From: Onchocerca volvulus
Lineage: Eukaryota > Nematoda > Chromadorea > Rhabditida > Onchocercidae
Length of the DNA: 64,000 nt
Direction of reading: 5' to 3'
NCBI GenBank assembly: GCA_000499405.2
Contig: HG738137.1
Span: 5,642,001-5,706,000, forward strand
Below the pieces are notes generated by a model. That model had not been told where the DNA came from, searched no databases, and saw only the letters and a list, made by a program, of their open reading frames with translations. Positions 14,271 through 26,526 of this stretch are shown here, piece after piece (within the stretch, counting starts at the first letter, position 1; every line of letters begins with the position of its first letter). The position numbers and the translations under genes are program-made.

Positions 14271-14738
14271 AATGCTTACAATATTCCTTTTCTTTCACAA
14301 ATTCCAATTTAATTTGTTTATCAAAAGATATGTCTAATTACTTTCACAATCTACCCGAATCTTGCAATATAGAGAGCAGAAGGCAATATCATTTCGTTAT
14401 TGATAGGTACTGGTAGGGACCGAAAAAATTATACCAACCCTCAAATAACTTGGAGTTAGCTTATGGATTTGCGATTTGACCTTCATTTAAATGTACCAAA
14501 TCATGACACGTTTGAGTTCGTTCTTCATGTTGATTAATGTCTTTGATAACATATTAACAGAATGTTTGGGCTGGGAGCACTAAGGGAAATGTCGACGTGG
14601 CCGTATTGCTAGCTTTCTAAATATTTTATATTTTCCTCTTACAATTATTATTTGCAACAAACTAATTGTCTATTCACCAGATCATCTGATAACCAAAATT
14701 TCTTACCACTCAAATTAAAATCAACAATGCGAAAAAGC
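14271..14738. promoter_or_regulatory. Upstream region of POT1
   Basis: This AT-rich, non-coding interval lies between the POT1 start codon and the 5' edge of the LTR element. Position makes it the likely POT1 promoter and 5' UTR. No specific motif is claimed. Confidence 0.35.
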
Positions 14739-15200
14739 TATCGGAAAATTTCGAAAGATATTAATGCAAACAAAGAGTGTTACAGGTCAAGAAGCATGTA
14801 GTTTCAAATGTATCACCAAGTCGATAAACAGAAAGGTAAACATGTTTACTGCCAAAAAGCTCCGATTAATTGATAAACTAAGCGAGGTCGACCAATCATA
14901 AGGCGATGAGTTGGAGATCAGGAGAGGAAAAGTCTCGAAAGGATTTAAAAGGTTCAGGTTTTGGAGCAGAAACATTTCTTATTCCATAAGTTGACTAACG
15001 AGCAAAAGTTGACTCAAATCGACGCAACAATTAACAATCAAGGAGCAGTTTTCATTTCTACGAGTGACAAAGAAAAGAATACCCAGTAATAATCTATTTG
15101 GATATTCTCGAATAGTTGTTCGTTCGTAACTGTTCTGTCCTTTAATAAATCCTTTCTTCTAACAGGAATTGTCTCTTTCGCAAAATTTATTTTCACGACA
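14739..15200 (+). repeat. 5' LTR of the BEL/Pao element
   Basis: This copy is 462 bp, starts TATCGG (a changed TGTCGG) and ends CACGACA. It is shorter than the 3' copy because it lacks the roughly 115-bp insertion found there. A primer-binding-site-like sequence follows directly. Confidence 0.75.
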
Positions 15201-15654
15201 AAATTTGGCGCCCGAGATAAGATATAAAAGTGCCCACCAGCATAATCAAGACAGTTAAACCGGCCAAAGTGAAGATCGGGAAACTCATCAATGAAGTTGG
15301 GGGCTAAACTTATCGCCACCAAATCCGCATCTATCAAATGAAGAACTACGACGTGAATAAGAAGTCAGAAGAATCATCAAGGAGAAAATAATGCGTCTTG
15401 ACCTTTATATAAGCACACTCGAAGAAATAAAAAGGAATTGGCTAGAATATATCCTGAAGATTACGGATCAACAGGAAGAAGAGGATAAATATGAGGGAAT
15501 GGTCGACAACAATAAAGTATTTTAAACTTGATATATGAAGTTAAAGAAACTATCATCATTTAAAATATCTATAATGATAACGAGTTAGTTCTGCAACAAT
15601 TAAGTCAGAAAGAATTACCGCTATAAAAAGAAAATTCCTTATATCACGCGGAGG

Positions 15655-16190
15655 TAAATTTGCCGCAATTGCCATTAGCAAAGTTTAGTGACGATTCAAA
15701 ATCATGGCGATAATTTGGTTACCTTCGAAGCAGCAGTTCATCTTCAAAATATTCCAAATATTCAGAAATTGAATTACTTGATGTCTTATCTCAAAAGAGA
15801 TGCTCTACCCGTGGAAGGTTATGATATCGCTCCAGACGATATCATAAGAAAAATTTTAAAAGAAGAATATAGTAATCCTCTTATTATCAAAAATTTAATT
15901 TATATTGAATTATACTCAATCAAAAGAAATGATTGAGAGTGGAAAAAAACCACTGAAACAATGCAAAGAATTTTACAACTGGATGCTACAGGTGAAAATT
16001 TACAACATTCGGGTAAAGAAATCGTCACTGAAAATAAAATTACCTGCATGGATATTAGACGAAGTGCATAAATTAAAGAAAGAACAAGAAATGTGGAGAC
16101 AATTTCAGTTTCGAAGATATTCGGGTAAAGAAATCGTCACTTTCAAGTTTCTACTGCAAAAGTCTTCACAGTACGCTATGTGCTAGCAAA
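15655..16190 (+). pseudogene. Remnant of the Gag-like ORF of the BEL/Pao element
   Basis: The reading frame at 15688-15936 resembles the Pao-family Gag core. An overlapping frame at 15905-16186 continues with Lys-rich sequence, so a frameshift separates them. A 23-bp direct repeat (TTCGGGTAAAGAAATCGTCACT) appears at about 16010 and again at about 16121. Stops close all frames afterwards. I regard this as a non-functional fossil. Confidence 0.6.
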
Positions 16191-16894
16191 AATAAGGAAG
16201 CTATCCAAACAATGGAATCAGTAATAACAAGCAGCATAATAGCGGATCAAAGACGACCAGGAAATAAACGAACTCTACTGTTGTGTAAGGAAATTAACGT
16301 CATAAATCCAAAAGTTCCTAAAATTCAAACGAAAGCTCTGGCGCTATTTGTATAGCTCGCAATTATCATTCATTCAGCGAACTTGGCGAACCGACTGAAA
16401 CTTTAAAGAACAGAAAGTGAAAAATTGAGTTTTGCTTTATTGATAATACGACATCGAAGAAATGCTATTCAAAGAGGACAGAGATTGGCGTAAAAATCGG
16501 AACAAGAAAAGTAATCACTTGCCATATTAACTTCATGGAGTACCTGAAGAATAAGCGCAAGTGATGGAAATCGACGACAAAAATATACCTTTATAATCAA
16601 AAGGAAAAAATTAGATGGAATGAAGAGCTACCGGAAGCAATCCGATATACTCATTGGTCAAAGACTTTTTCAAGTTCATCAAACTGAACGAAGCACAAGA
16701 ATTGAAGTAGGATTTTGATCCATACAAAACTTGGACCTATGATAGCAGGAAGAGGATACACCAACAAAGCCCCAAATCCTAATTCAGCAATCTATGCGAA
16801 GTCGAAAAGGATAAGCAAGTTGCAGTATCCCCTACAACATAAGGATGAGCAAGACCATAAAGATTTAATGAAAAAGCAAGCTCATCAAGCTAAA

Positions 16895-17062
16895 AACTCA
16901 AATCCAGTGTTGTGTGGATAACAACAATAAGATTCTGAACGAAAAATCAGAATCGTCAAGCCAAGAAATGAAACTCAATGTTGTATAGGTAACAGCAAGA
17001 AAGATTTCGAACGAAAATGCAGGATCGTCAAGCCAAGAAATCAAATCCAGCGTAGTATGAAT
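16895..17062 (+). repeat. Roughly 70-bp tandem duplication inside the retroelement
   Basis: The phrase GATCGTCAAGCCAAGAAAT and its surroundings occur in successive near-copies about 70 bp apart. The segment lies where a nucleocapsid-like region would be expected in a Gag gene, but the frames are broken. Confidence 0.6.
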
Positions 17063-17110
17063 CAAATCAATGAATTACACGATGAGGTGAGAATATGCAA
17101 AGAATACTTA

Positions 17111-17420
17111 CTTACAACGTTCGATGAAATTCTGGCAAGGAAATGAAATTAAGTGAAATGTATGAAGAATCATTAGATAAATCCAGTAGTACTGCCAAAG
17201 GACAAATTCAAACCGAAACAGATTATCTTTTGCTATGATTCCCGAATTCTCCCTTCTCAAGATCTCACTTTTTTTTCGATCGGGAATGTCGGAAAAAACG
17301 AAAGATCAATGCAAACAAGGAGTGTTAAAGGTCAAGAAGCGTGTAGTCTCAAATGTACCAACAAGCCGATAAACAGAAATGTAAACATATTTCCCGCCAT
17401 CCCGCCAAAACAATAAAATA
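17111..17420 (+). repeat. Extra copy of LTR head and adjoining internal sequence
   Basis: Sequence 17111-17400 recurs at 17465-17755 with a constant offset of 354 bp. The first copy includes an LTR beginning (TGTCGG at 17287) that stops after about 120 bp; the second runs on into the complete 3' LTR. A local tandem duplication of the 3' LTR boundary explains this best. Confidence 0.75.
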
Positions 17421-17640
17421 TTTACGAAATACTTACTAAGAAACTTACTTAGTAACAATACTCACTTACAACGTTCGATGAAATTCTGGCAAGGAAATGA
17501 AATTAAGTGAAATGTATGAAGAATCATTAGATAAATCCAGTAGTACTGCCAAAGGACGAATTCAAACCGAAACAGATTATCTTTCGCTATGACTCCCGAA
17601 TTCTCCCTTCTCAAGATCTCACTTTTTTTTCGATCGGGAA

Positions 17641-18243
17641 TGTCGGAAACCGAAAGATCAATGCAAACAAGGAGTGTTAAAGGTCAAGAAGCGTGTAGTC
17701 TCAAATGTACCAACAAGCCGATAAACAAAACATGTTTTCCGCCAAAACAATAAAATATTTACTGCCAAAACGCTCCGATTAATTGATAAACAAAGCGAGG
17801 TCGACCAATCGTAACGCGACACATTATAGATCGAGAGAGGAAAAGGAACCTCGAAAGGATTTAAAATATTCAGATTTTGGACAGAAGTACTTCTTATTCT
17901 GCAAGCTGGTTAACGAACACCAGTGTTCCTACAACAAACACAACAACCCCAGCTAAGTCTACTCAAATTGACACAACAATCAACAATCAAGCAGTTTTCA
18001 TTTCTACGACCGACAAAGGGAAAAATACCCAACGATGATCTATTTGGAACAAAGTCAAAAAGTCAGAAACTGCAGATCATTTAATTTGTAAATGAGCCAT
18101 AACATAATAAGTATCAGTTAAAGCTACTCCTCCCAACGATCTATTTGGATATTCTCGGATAGTTGTTCGTTCGTAACCGTTCTGTCCTTTAATAAATTCT
18201 CCCACCAAGAATTGCCTCTTTCGCAAAATTTATTTTCACGACA
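17641..18243 (+). repeat. 3' LTR of the BEL/Pao element
   Basis: This copy is 603 bp, beginning TGTCGG and ending CACGACA. Relative to the 5' LTR it carries an insertion of about 115 bp near 18030-18150, flanked on both sides by an AACGAT..CTATTTGGA phrase. Confidence 0.75.
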
Positions 18244-19048
18244 AGACCTATTGCAGTGACATCCATGAATTGATTCAATTTCGTCAATTCAATGAACTTG
18301 TCTAATTCAAAATAATTAATTTTGTTTGTTTTAAAAAAGTCCTATCTTCTCTGATTATATAGAGTCTCTATTTTTTCTTATATCACACAATAAGATATCT
18401 ATAGGGTATTCATGCATATACGAATATTGATGACAAAAGACAAAAAGAAGTATTGAGAATATATTAACAAAACTGAACATATGCCCAATGCTCTCGGAAA
18501 ATTTATTTGTTTATATCGATATTTAATCTTTATACAGCGTGTAACATCTCATAAATAAGAAAATATAGCGGATGTACTCATGAAGCTCATAATTACATAT
18601 TATATTTTTCATAATTAACTCGTAATTTTGCATAATTCATATTTACATATTACATCAAAATATCAAAAAAAAAAAAAAAGAAGAGAAAAAAATTATGGTT
18701 TGTTTTTTCATTAACATCAAAAATTATGGTTTGCTTTTTCATTAACATTTTCTTCAGATCGAACGTCAGGCATTGAATGTCCGATTATGGAAGCTTTTCA
18801 AAATTTAAAGAACAAGATATGATAATCTGCAGAAGTAGAAAAATCAAAGATTCAGGATAAAAAGCAAATCAAAAACAACGAATTAGAACTCAAAATTACA
18901 GAAAAGTAAATAAATGATAGAGTAAAATGTGGGAGAATGAACGGTTAAAACAATAAAAATAAAAAAAAAGTCTATCCCTTTAATTATCCTAAATTTGTTT
19001 AAAAATCTTAGAAATGAACTAATCATTATAACTGAACATTTTTATTAT
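18244..19048. other. Gap between the LTR element and the spartin 3' end
   Basis: No gene is seen. A 31-bp direct repeat containing AATTATGGTTTG.TTTTTCAT occurs at 18691 and 18722. The right part is the spartin 3' UTR: an AATAAA overlaps the spartin stop codon on the minus strand. Confidence 0.5.
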
Positions 19049-22000
19049 TTATTTTTCCGGACGTGAGGGTGACTTCTTCTTATATAAATCAGTAACAAAT
19101 TGCGTGCCTGCTTTGCGAGCTGCACGACCAGCGATGGACCGTGGGCCAAGATCCCAAAGCTGCAAAGCAGCCAGAGAAGTGTGACCAGTTGCGTACAGTG
19201 CTTTATGTGCTGTTATCGAAGCTTGATCGCCCCATCTGCAAATTCAAACTGATAAAGCTGAAATAAATTGATGAAAACTATTAATTTCAGCAGGTAATAG
19301 AAAGAGTGATAAATCTATTTCAAAAACTTTACTCCAAATATATGCCTTTTTTTATGGCAGTTGAAATTTAGCTTGATAATCTGAGTGGAAGCTTACTTAT
19401 ATCTCACAGTATCTACCGTTTCATCAGCAATATTTTTAGCCATTGTCTTGGAAGCATTTTCAAGAGCAATCCATATAGTGCTTGCGCTTGTGATACCACT
19501 CCCCAATATATAAACTGTGCCATGAACAACACCACTCTCACCATCACCAAGGTGTTTTTCTGCACTAGATGCTAAAGTCTTCCCAACTGATATACCAACA
19601 TCTCCAATTTTATCTACTAAAACGAGAAATGATAGTTAAAATGTTGTAACATTTTAAAAAAATAAGGGAATGAAAACTGATATTAAAAAATCCATGAAAG
19701 AAAATAATGGAAAAGAAAATATTTAAAATAAATAATATAAACAAATCAGAAACACATAAAAAGCAAATACTATTACAAAATCTAACTGAAGAAATGCAAT
19801 TCCAATCATCTATGTAACATTCACTATTCTTTCCCCTTCCCTTTTCAGTAAAAGTGATATTAAAATTATGGAAAACTGGGATAAACTGATACTCCGAGAT
19901 CAACCTAGATTTTCAGAATTTACAAATCAGATCTTATTTAAGCTATGCAAATTTTCAAACTACTAATAAAAGCTTATCACATGTGAAAATTTAATTTCCA
20001 AACAAAGAAACTGCAATTTTTGCTTCTAGAAAACAATTACTAACTACTAATTCTGTATGCTTAAGAATTAAAGGAAATGGAAAATTTACATAGATATCTT
20101 GTGCACTTCGCGACCATTTTGCTACCTTTGTGGACATAATGTATGCCAAATCTGATGCCTGCATTTATTTGCATCGGTTCTTGATCTGGCGTAAGTGAAG
20201 AGCGAATTTGTGCCGATTTGTCAGAAACAAGTTTGGATGTTTTCCGGACAACATGATTTATATTTGTTGCCAAATAATCACCACCTTTAAAATAGATTTT
20301 TTGCAGTTGATCAGTTCAGAAGATCTCAAGCATCTTATTCAAACCTGTAGCCAAATTTTTTCTAAAAGAAAAATTTAGCAAATAAGGAAAAAATGCCTCG
20401 CATCAAAAAATCGCCAATTTTCTGACTGAGATGCTCCCTTTCTTCTTTACTCATTTGGCGAGACAGTTCCTGGGTTCTTATCTCGGTATAATGTTTCAAA
20501 ATTGAGTAGAAATCCTCTTCATCCTTAGCGTCCAGATTTGTGGGCAAAAGAATCCCAACAAACATATCTGCAATATATTAATGCACATATTAGCTGTATG
20601 ATTAAATGAAATCTGAAGTCATATCAAAATTTAAAAGAACTTCAGAAAAGTTAAATTCTACTACAAGTTTAACAGGTTATCTACCTGGATGTTCTGGAGT
20701 TGGATTAGGCACTATGTAAGCGCCAAAATCATTTTTCAGAACCGGTGTCTTTCCAGGAACTAGTGGATATGACCATGGACCAATCTGAAAATATGCAAGA
20801 AATAATAATAATTCGCGATTTTATCATGAAAGAATGCATGCAATGAGTGGTCGAATAGCTCCTATAATCATTATAACGAATACTTGCTTTTTTCTAATTG
20901 CAAGCCAAAATTTGCTTCCTGTTCGGAATTAACTCCCGAATCCAAAAAAATTGAAATAGGAAGCCTTGTTCTGCTTGAAATGATCTTTACATTTCATATT
21001 TTGCATCAATAAAACGATTAAAAAAAAAAAAAAACTAAAAATATCTGAATCTAATCTCCGACAAAGAACAACGAAAAGTCGAAACAGAAATATTACCATT
21101 TAAATACAACTGCCAATTTGGAGAATGATAAATATCTCTTCGACTTTTAATTTGTCATAACTGATGACAAGACATACCTGAATAAATGTTTCCACTTGAG
21201 TAGTTTCCGGTCTATCGTCAGTTGAAGAAAGTCGGAAAATTTCTAGAGAAGAAGGAACAGTTGGAGCTGAAGTGCTCTCATTCTGAAAGTGAAAAGATTC
21301 GAAATTTTTGGATTTTTGGGAAACTCTGAAGGATTTACTTTACATATATTGTTATGCTATTGTAAATTTCTAAAAAGAATAATCATAACAAACTTACAAA
21401 GAAAAGCAAAACTTTAACCCACCTCAATGATAAAAAGCTGCACTCCATCTGGTATATAATATATCAGATCTGCTTCAGCTGTATGCATTGATTCGATCTG
21501 TTTTTTCAACTCATTTTTATTCTAAAACAATTTGACCATTTTATTAATATACTTACTGAAAATTTCTAAATCTTCAGAATAGTTTAAAAAGTTCGCAGCG
21601 TGATTTTCAAGACTGAAAATAATCATGAAAATAAGATGACCTCTTCATTCTCCATTTTCATCTTTTTGGTGCCCGATGTCTCATCCGTCATTTGTTTTTG
21701 TTCTTCCTTGTTCTTTTTCAAGTCCTTTATTCTTGTTTCCACTCGTTTCTTACCTTCCATCACTATTTTATACATATCATTTTTTTTGCAATTCTTTTCT
21801 TTTGCTGCTTCTTTTATAAGCAACAAGCTTCGCTCATAAAATGCCAGTGCATTTTCCTGAAATTTATATCTTTTAAAAATGAACAACTTTTAAATGACAG
21901 CTCCCATTAGATGAAAAGTTTTTTCGTTTTAATCTCTGCATTGATTCTTTACCGACTAATACCGAATAGAAACAAGCAAAACTAACAATATCGTCGATTT

Positions 22001-22076
22001 CATCGTAGCAAAGGCCTTGTTCCATGCAAGCACATGCTTCAGAATACAGTTCATTGACATCACGATTTGTCGTCAT
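19049..22076 (-). CDS. SPART: Spartin (SPG20/SPART family)
   Basis: Nine exons: 21987-22076, 21641-21856, 21423-21521, 21178-21282, 20685-20784, 20397-20567, 20090-20284, 19397-19616, 19049-19235; all phases agree and give 460 residues (human 666). Residues 1-85 form an MIT three-helix domain (GLCYDEI...ENALAFYERSL). The middle part matches spartin closely (DLIYYIPDGVQLF, then SYPLVPGKTPVLK against human LYPLVPDRSPVLK). Residues about 255-460 are the senescence/spartin domain (SVGKTLA, ASTIWIALENASKTMAKNI, ETVDTVRYK). Human spartin acts at lipid droplets, endosomes and mitochondria and binds ESCRT-III through its MIT domain; loss causes Troyer syndrome. The worm protein lacks most of the long linker between the domains. 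The donor after 20397 is GC (CGAG then GCATTT); the homology reads straight across it. Confidence 0.94.
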
Positions 22077-23623
22077 CTCGCATTTATGATGATACAACGG
22101 TTTTATCCTTTTGATAACAATTCGTAACAAAATTGTACGCGCAAAATACGTTGTATCTATAGAAGCCCTACTACGCATACTTCATTACAGCCATTGTAGC
22201 ACGGAAAGATGATTGTTAAGTGAGAATGGAATATGAGAAACATAATTTGGAAGATACTGCGCACAAGATGGCTCCGAGCACTGAATTATTACTAGATAAC
22301 AGTTCGCAAAACTATCGGAATTCATAATTTGCCTGAATGCTTCAATATATCAGGAGAGGAGATTCCAAGAGCTGAGGGCATGAGTCAAGTGACTATTATA
22401 AGAAAAGAAAAGAAAGAATTTCATCGGAGTTCTCAAACAAACTTACTCATACTGTGATGCGAAGGAATCAGTAGAATTTATATTATATTAGCTGGAAGAT
22501 TTATGTCAAGCGACAGATACTCAATGTACATTAGATGATGCAAAAATTACTTGGAATAAAACTCATATAAACTCCCTTCTCTCTCCATGGTGCAAAATGA
22601 CAGAATTATGAATAGGAAAGCGTCGCTATCAATGAATTATCCTCTCTTAAAGTTTGCTTTTTATGATAGCTAGAAATCAAGAAAAGCCGTAGAACGATGA
22701 AGGTTCAGAGTTCCTCGCAAGAGAGCATTTTCAGCATTGATTAAATCGAGTAATAGTGAAAGAATCGACTCGAAATTTGCATAATGATTGCATTTTTTCG
22801 AATGAATCATTCCTCCTTCTGTTACTATTTCTAAGAATTTTCTAGCCCAGTTATACCTATTCAAAGAAAACAAAAAACGCAAAACTAAACGAATGAAGTA
22901 AAACTGTCTCAAGAAACTATTTCAAAATATTCTCCTTCCCATATTCCCATACCAACTCGTTATCATCTAGAGCACCGAATCATTAAAACATAATATGAAA
23001 CACGATACACTCTCTTTTCATTATTTTTGTCAATTTTCGAAAACTTATCATAATAGCTGTTTTCGAAAGTCGCATATATATGCAACAAATAGTAATTAGT
23101 CTCATGGAACTTCAATTCCACAAATCTAAAATTCAATTCACTTCATAAAAGACTTTATTTCACTTTTTTTATTTTCTAGCTCAAAAAAATACAAGCAAAC
23201 GCTCATGTATACCGTAAGGATATGTCTGGCAAACATTTTCTCCAGTAAAAGCGTTCTATTTGCAGGATACATAACTTTAATTAATTATCGAGAATTATTT
23301 TGGTTTCTGGTTATTTTATCACATTTTCTATCCCATGATTGATATAACAATAGTAATAATATAAAAGGTTGAAAATTGCTCAACAGAAGAAAATAGCGAA
23401 ATAGCAGGCAGAACAAAGATAGTAAGAAGAACAGAGAACCAGATCAGAGATCTAATTGCTTTGATTTTTAATTTTATTCGCATTCTCGTTTACATTGAAT
23501 GTCAACGATGAAATAAATAAATAGATGAATTGATTCCCTATGCTATTAAAAACAACTCAAAAAGCTAAAAATCTGTTTACGATTATCATACAGAAAATTA
23601 AAAGACTCAATACAACGAGCAAT
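22077..23623. other. Gap between spartin 5' end and Ras-like gene 3' end
   Basis: Mostly AT-rich non-coding sequence, probably spartin promoter on the left and Ras-like 3' flank on the right. It contains one exon-like ORF on the minus strand, listed separately. Confidence 0.4.
22675..22860 (-). other. Orphan exon-like ORF, no family recognised
   Basis: After a plausible acceptor (TTTGAATAG, at about 22860) an open frame of roughly 60 codons runs to a stop near 22675. It reads like real protein (NWARKFLEIVTEGG, then FESILSLLLDLINAENALLR). No upstream exon or start could be tied to it. It could be an alternative last exon of the Ras-like gene, a small gene or chance. Confidence 0.25.
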
Positions 23624-26526
23624 TCAATTATGGAAAAGTTTCAGCAATTTGTGGCCACTCTTTTTTGATGAAGGCATTTTGACCATGTCAACACCTTTTG
23701 GGCTCTTCGAACGAAGACCGAATGTAGTGCAACGGCCAGAATTCTTGATCGAGAAAGCAGTTTTATTTACTGAAAAGACTTTTCTAAAAAACAATTCGTA
23801 AAAAAAAAACCGGAAAAAAATTATTTAAGAACAAAAAAAAAATCATTATTTTTCCGCCACTGTTATTGCGCTTATTGCGCCCATCCTCAATCATCATTTT
23901 ACACTTCCATGGAGTTTTACAAGAAAAATTACTGTATAGTGCTCTATTTTATATGATAACATTTTACAAAAAAGAATAAAGTTATCAGGAACATTATCGA
24001 TAACAAAAAGTTGCACAGATCAAATTTTATGCAAAAATTCGCCAAAAAATCGAATCAATAATAGATCTGCAAGACTAATGCACCATCAGATGATGATTAA
24101 AGAAACTATTCGTATACAAATCTATTGAAGATACACTCATCTTGGGATTTTTTCTATTTCACGATTCATCATTTTTTAAAATTTATTCGCTCATTAGGCT
24201 GTTTTAAGGCATTCCCCATCGTTCCAGTATGAATGAAGATTTGCTTGCTGTTTCCGAAAATATATCTTATGCCTTCGATTCAACTGAATCACTGCCATTC
24301 TTTTTTTCTCCGAAATATATTTTCAGAATCATTAATATTTCAGTAATACTTTTTTTTTTATTTCAATATTTTTTTGAAATATTACGGAAGAAGCTTACCC
24401 GAAGAAGCGATTTCAGAGTCGGAAGAACAAAGTCGTTGAGATGGACTATGCCTTTTGGACCGATCAGTTAAGAGCACAGTAATTGGACGTCTGAAAAGCG
24501 CAGCTACTCGTTCCCATTCATCTACAGCTGAGATTTCGCCGAACATCACACCAAATCGTTTCGCTAGCTTTTCACCATCTGATTCACTCACCTGACTAAA
24601 AAAGTTAGCTCCAATAGAAAAATACCCTGTGTAACTACCAAAACTAATCAAATTTTTTTATATTGTTGTAATTGGATAATTTGATTTTGATCCTTTTTTT
24701 TTTTTTTTAACGAAAAAATAAAATTCTCATCAATCAGTAGTATTGATTGCCAAAATTGGATTCCCTTGGCAAATTTGAAAAAAAATCGGACTTTTTTCAG
24801 AAAAAAGTTTGCAGTAGGTAAAGAATAATGTAGTGAAAACAAATCATATTCTGCAGATTTTTGATGGTAAAAAAAATTTCTGACAGTAAAAAAATTAGAC
24901 TGAGAATTTTAGTTTAGCAATTTTTGAATCGAGGAACTTGGAATTTTGAAAATTCAACTTGCTTATTTCTGAACATTGAATATCTTGGAAAAAAATTAGT
25001 AAGACATTGTAAATACTAATCAGGTATTTCATATCTCCACTATTTTCTACCGGAATCTTCAAAATGTAAAATTTTTTCGATCGAATTCAATTTTGCAGTG
25101 CAATTTTTTTTTTTTTAATCAAACTTACCGATAGCGTTCAAGATCAGTTTTGTTCCCCACAAGTAAACATTTGTGTTGCCGTGCACAAAGTTGATGTTCA
25201 TGAGTTGAAATCTGTTGCATTATCGATTCTGCGTATTGCAGGGACAATTGTGATGTTATGTCATATACCTCAAAATAGTAGATTGTCTTTTTTTTCAAAA
25301 ATATTTGGATTTTTAATTCTCAATATACAAATTATATTGCCTCATTATAACAAGGAAAATATATAACAAAAACATTACAAATATAATTCTTTATAAAAAG
25401 TTGAAAAAGTAATTTAATGAAGCCACTAATTTCTTTTTTGTAGCCTTCAAGTAGCCATCCGCTAATTAATTTTGAAGAAAATAAAGGGATTACGGTAAAT
25501 TGTAGGATAAGGAACTGCTCATTTTGTCCTACTTTTTGATCAAATTTGTCTAGTTCAGAAAAAAAGTGGGGATTTTGATTTAAAGAAAAGAGTTAGATCA
25601 AAAAATATTTTTAGGGTGGGTCATTTTAATAATTCTAAAATCAATTTACACAAATTGAAAGTCTACGATAACTTTTCTATTTTGAAAGACTAACAATGAT
25701 GTAAACATCAGCCCACGAAATGTAACGCATCGCATCTTTTCCTGAACCATCCACTGTATCCATTAACCACACGACTACCGGTTGCGAGAGTAAAACATCT
25801 TGACGACAGTAAGTATCTTCTAAAGATGGAATTTAAATTCAAATAATTATAATTTAAAAAGGTATGTAAATAACTTCTTAACTATGGAAAGTTTCGTCAT
25901 TACTGAGAGATGAATGTGAGAAGTGAGATCTTAAATTTATATATATCAAAATTGCGAAGTAAAAGGCAAAAACAAACCAAGATTTGGGTCATATTCGCCA
26001 ATAAACCGACCCGCTATGTATTTTACTGCCAAAGCTAAAAAGTAAATAACGATTATAACGAAAATATTTGCAAACTAACCAAGTATAATATTGATGAAGA
26101 AATGATAAAGCAATTTAAAAATTTGAAAGACACAATGGCTTAATTTTATTAATAGAAAATATAAGTTTTTGGAAGAAATGATAGAAAATTCAAGAAAAAA
26201 TTCATTTTTTAATTGACAATAAATATTACCATCTTAAGTAATCAGCAAAGAATAGAATATTATTATACAATGTCAAATTCAGCAAAGCACATCAATAATT
26301 TATCCATGAAGAAAATGCGAAACTTGACTTTACTACTGCATTCGTTCTTTTGCTAGATAACAAAAATTACATAAAAGTTGGAAAAGAGAGATTATAAGAG
26401 TATTCGCAGCAGTTTTAAGCAAAATAGCAAGAATCGGTAAATAATGCAGTAAATGTCACCTGATTTCCCACAACCTGTCATCCCAATCAAAGCGACATGT
26501 ACCTCAATAACTGATGAACACATCAT
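23624..26526 (-). CDS. Atypical Ras-like small GTPase, RERG/RASL group
   Basis: Six exons: 26460-26526, 25978-26034, 25695-25819, 25129-25268, 24399-24595, 23624-23769; phases agree, 243 residues. P-loop GMTGCGKSAL (residues 15-24); switch I IGEYDPNLEDTY (34-45); G3 region WLMDTVDGSG (59-68); G4 LLVGNKTD (118-125); then QVSESDGEKLAKRFG and EISA (G5). The order and wording match the RERG/RASL11/RASL12 branch. Three key positions differ: the Thr35 equivalent is Asn40, and the DTAGQ of Ras is DTVDG, removing the Gly60 and Gln61 equivalents. The C-terminus is a basic, Ser-rich tail of about 60 residues without a CAAX box, so classical prenylation is not expected. It may bind nucleotide but hydrolyse it poorly; that is inference. 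The acceptor before 25268 (TTTTGAG) is unusual. Confidence 0.88.

Larger units (their letters stand above)
14739..18243 (+). mobile_element. Degenerate BEL/Pao-type LTR retroelement
   Basis: A 5' LTR (14739-15200) and a 3' LTR (17641-18243) share long stretches, including CGAAAGAT.AATGCAAACAA at the head and TTTATTTTCACGACA at the tail. The 3' copy starts TGTCGG and ends CGACA. The bases right after the 5' LTR (TTTGGCGCCCGAG) look like a tRNA primer-binding site. The interior is only about 2.4 kb. It keeps an open stretch at 15688-15936 that resembles the Gag-like region of Pao elements (FEAAVH, IQKLNYLMSYLK, GYDIAP). The rest is broken by stops and frameshifts, and I see no protease, reverse transcriptase or integrase. 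No target-site duplication is visible. The element lies in the gap between spartin and POT1 and looks dead. Confidence 0.8.
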
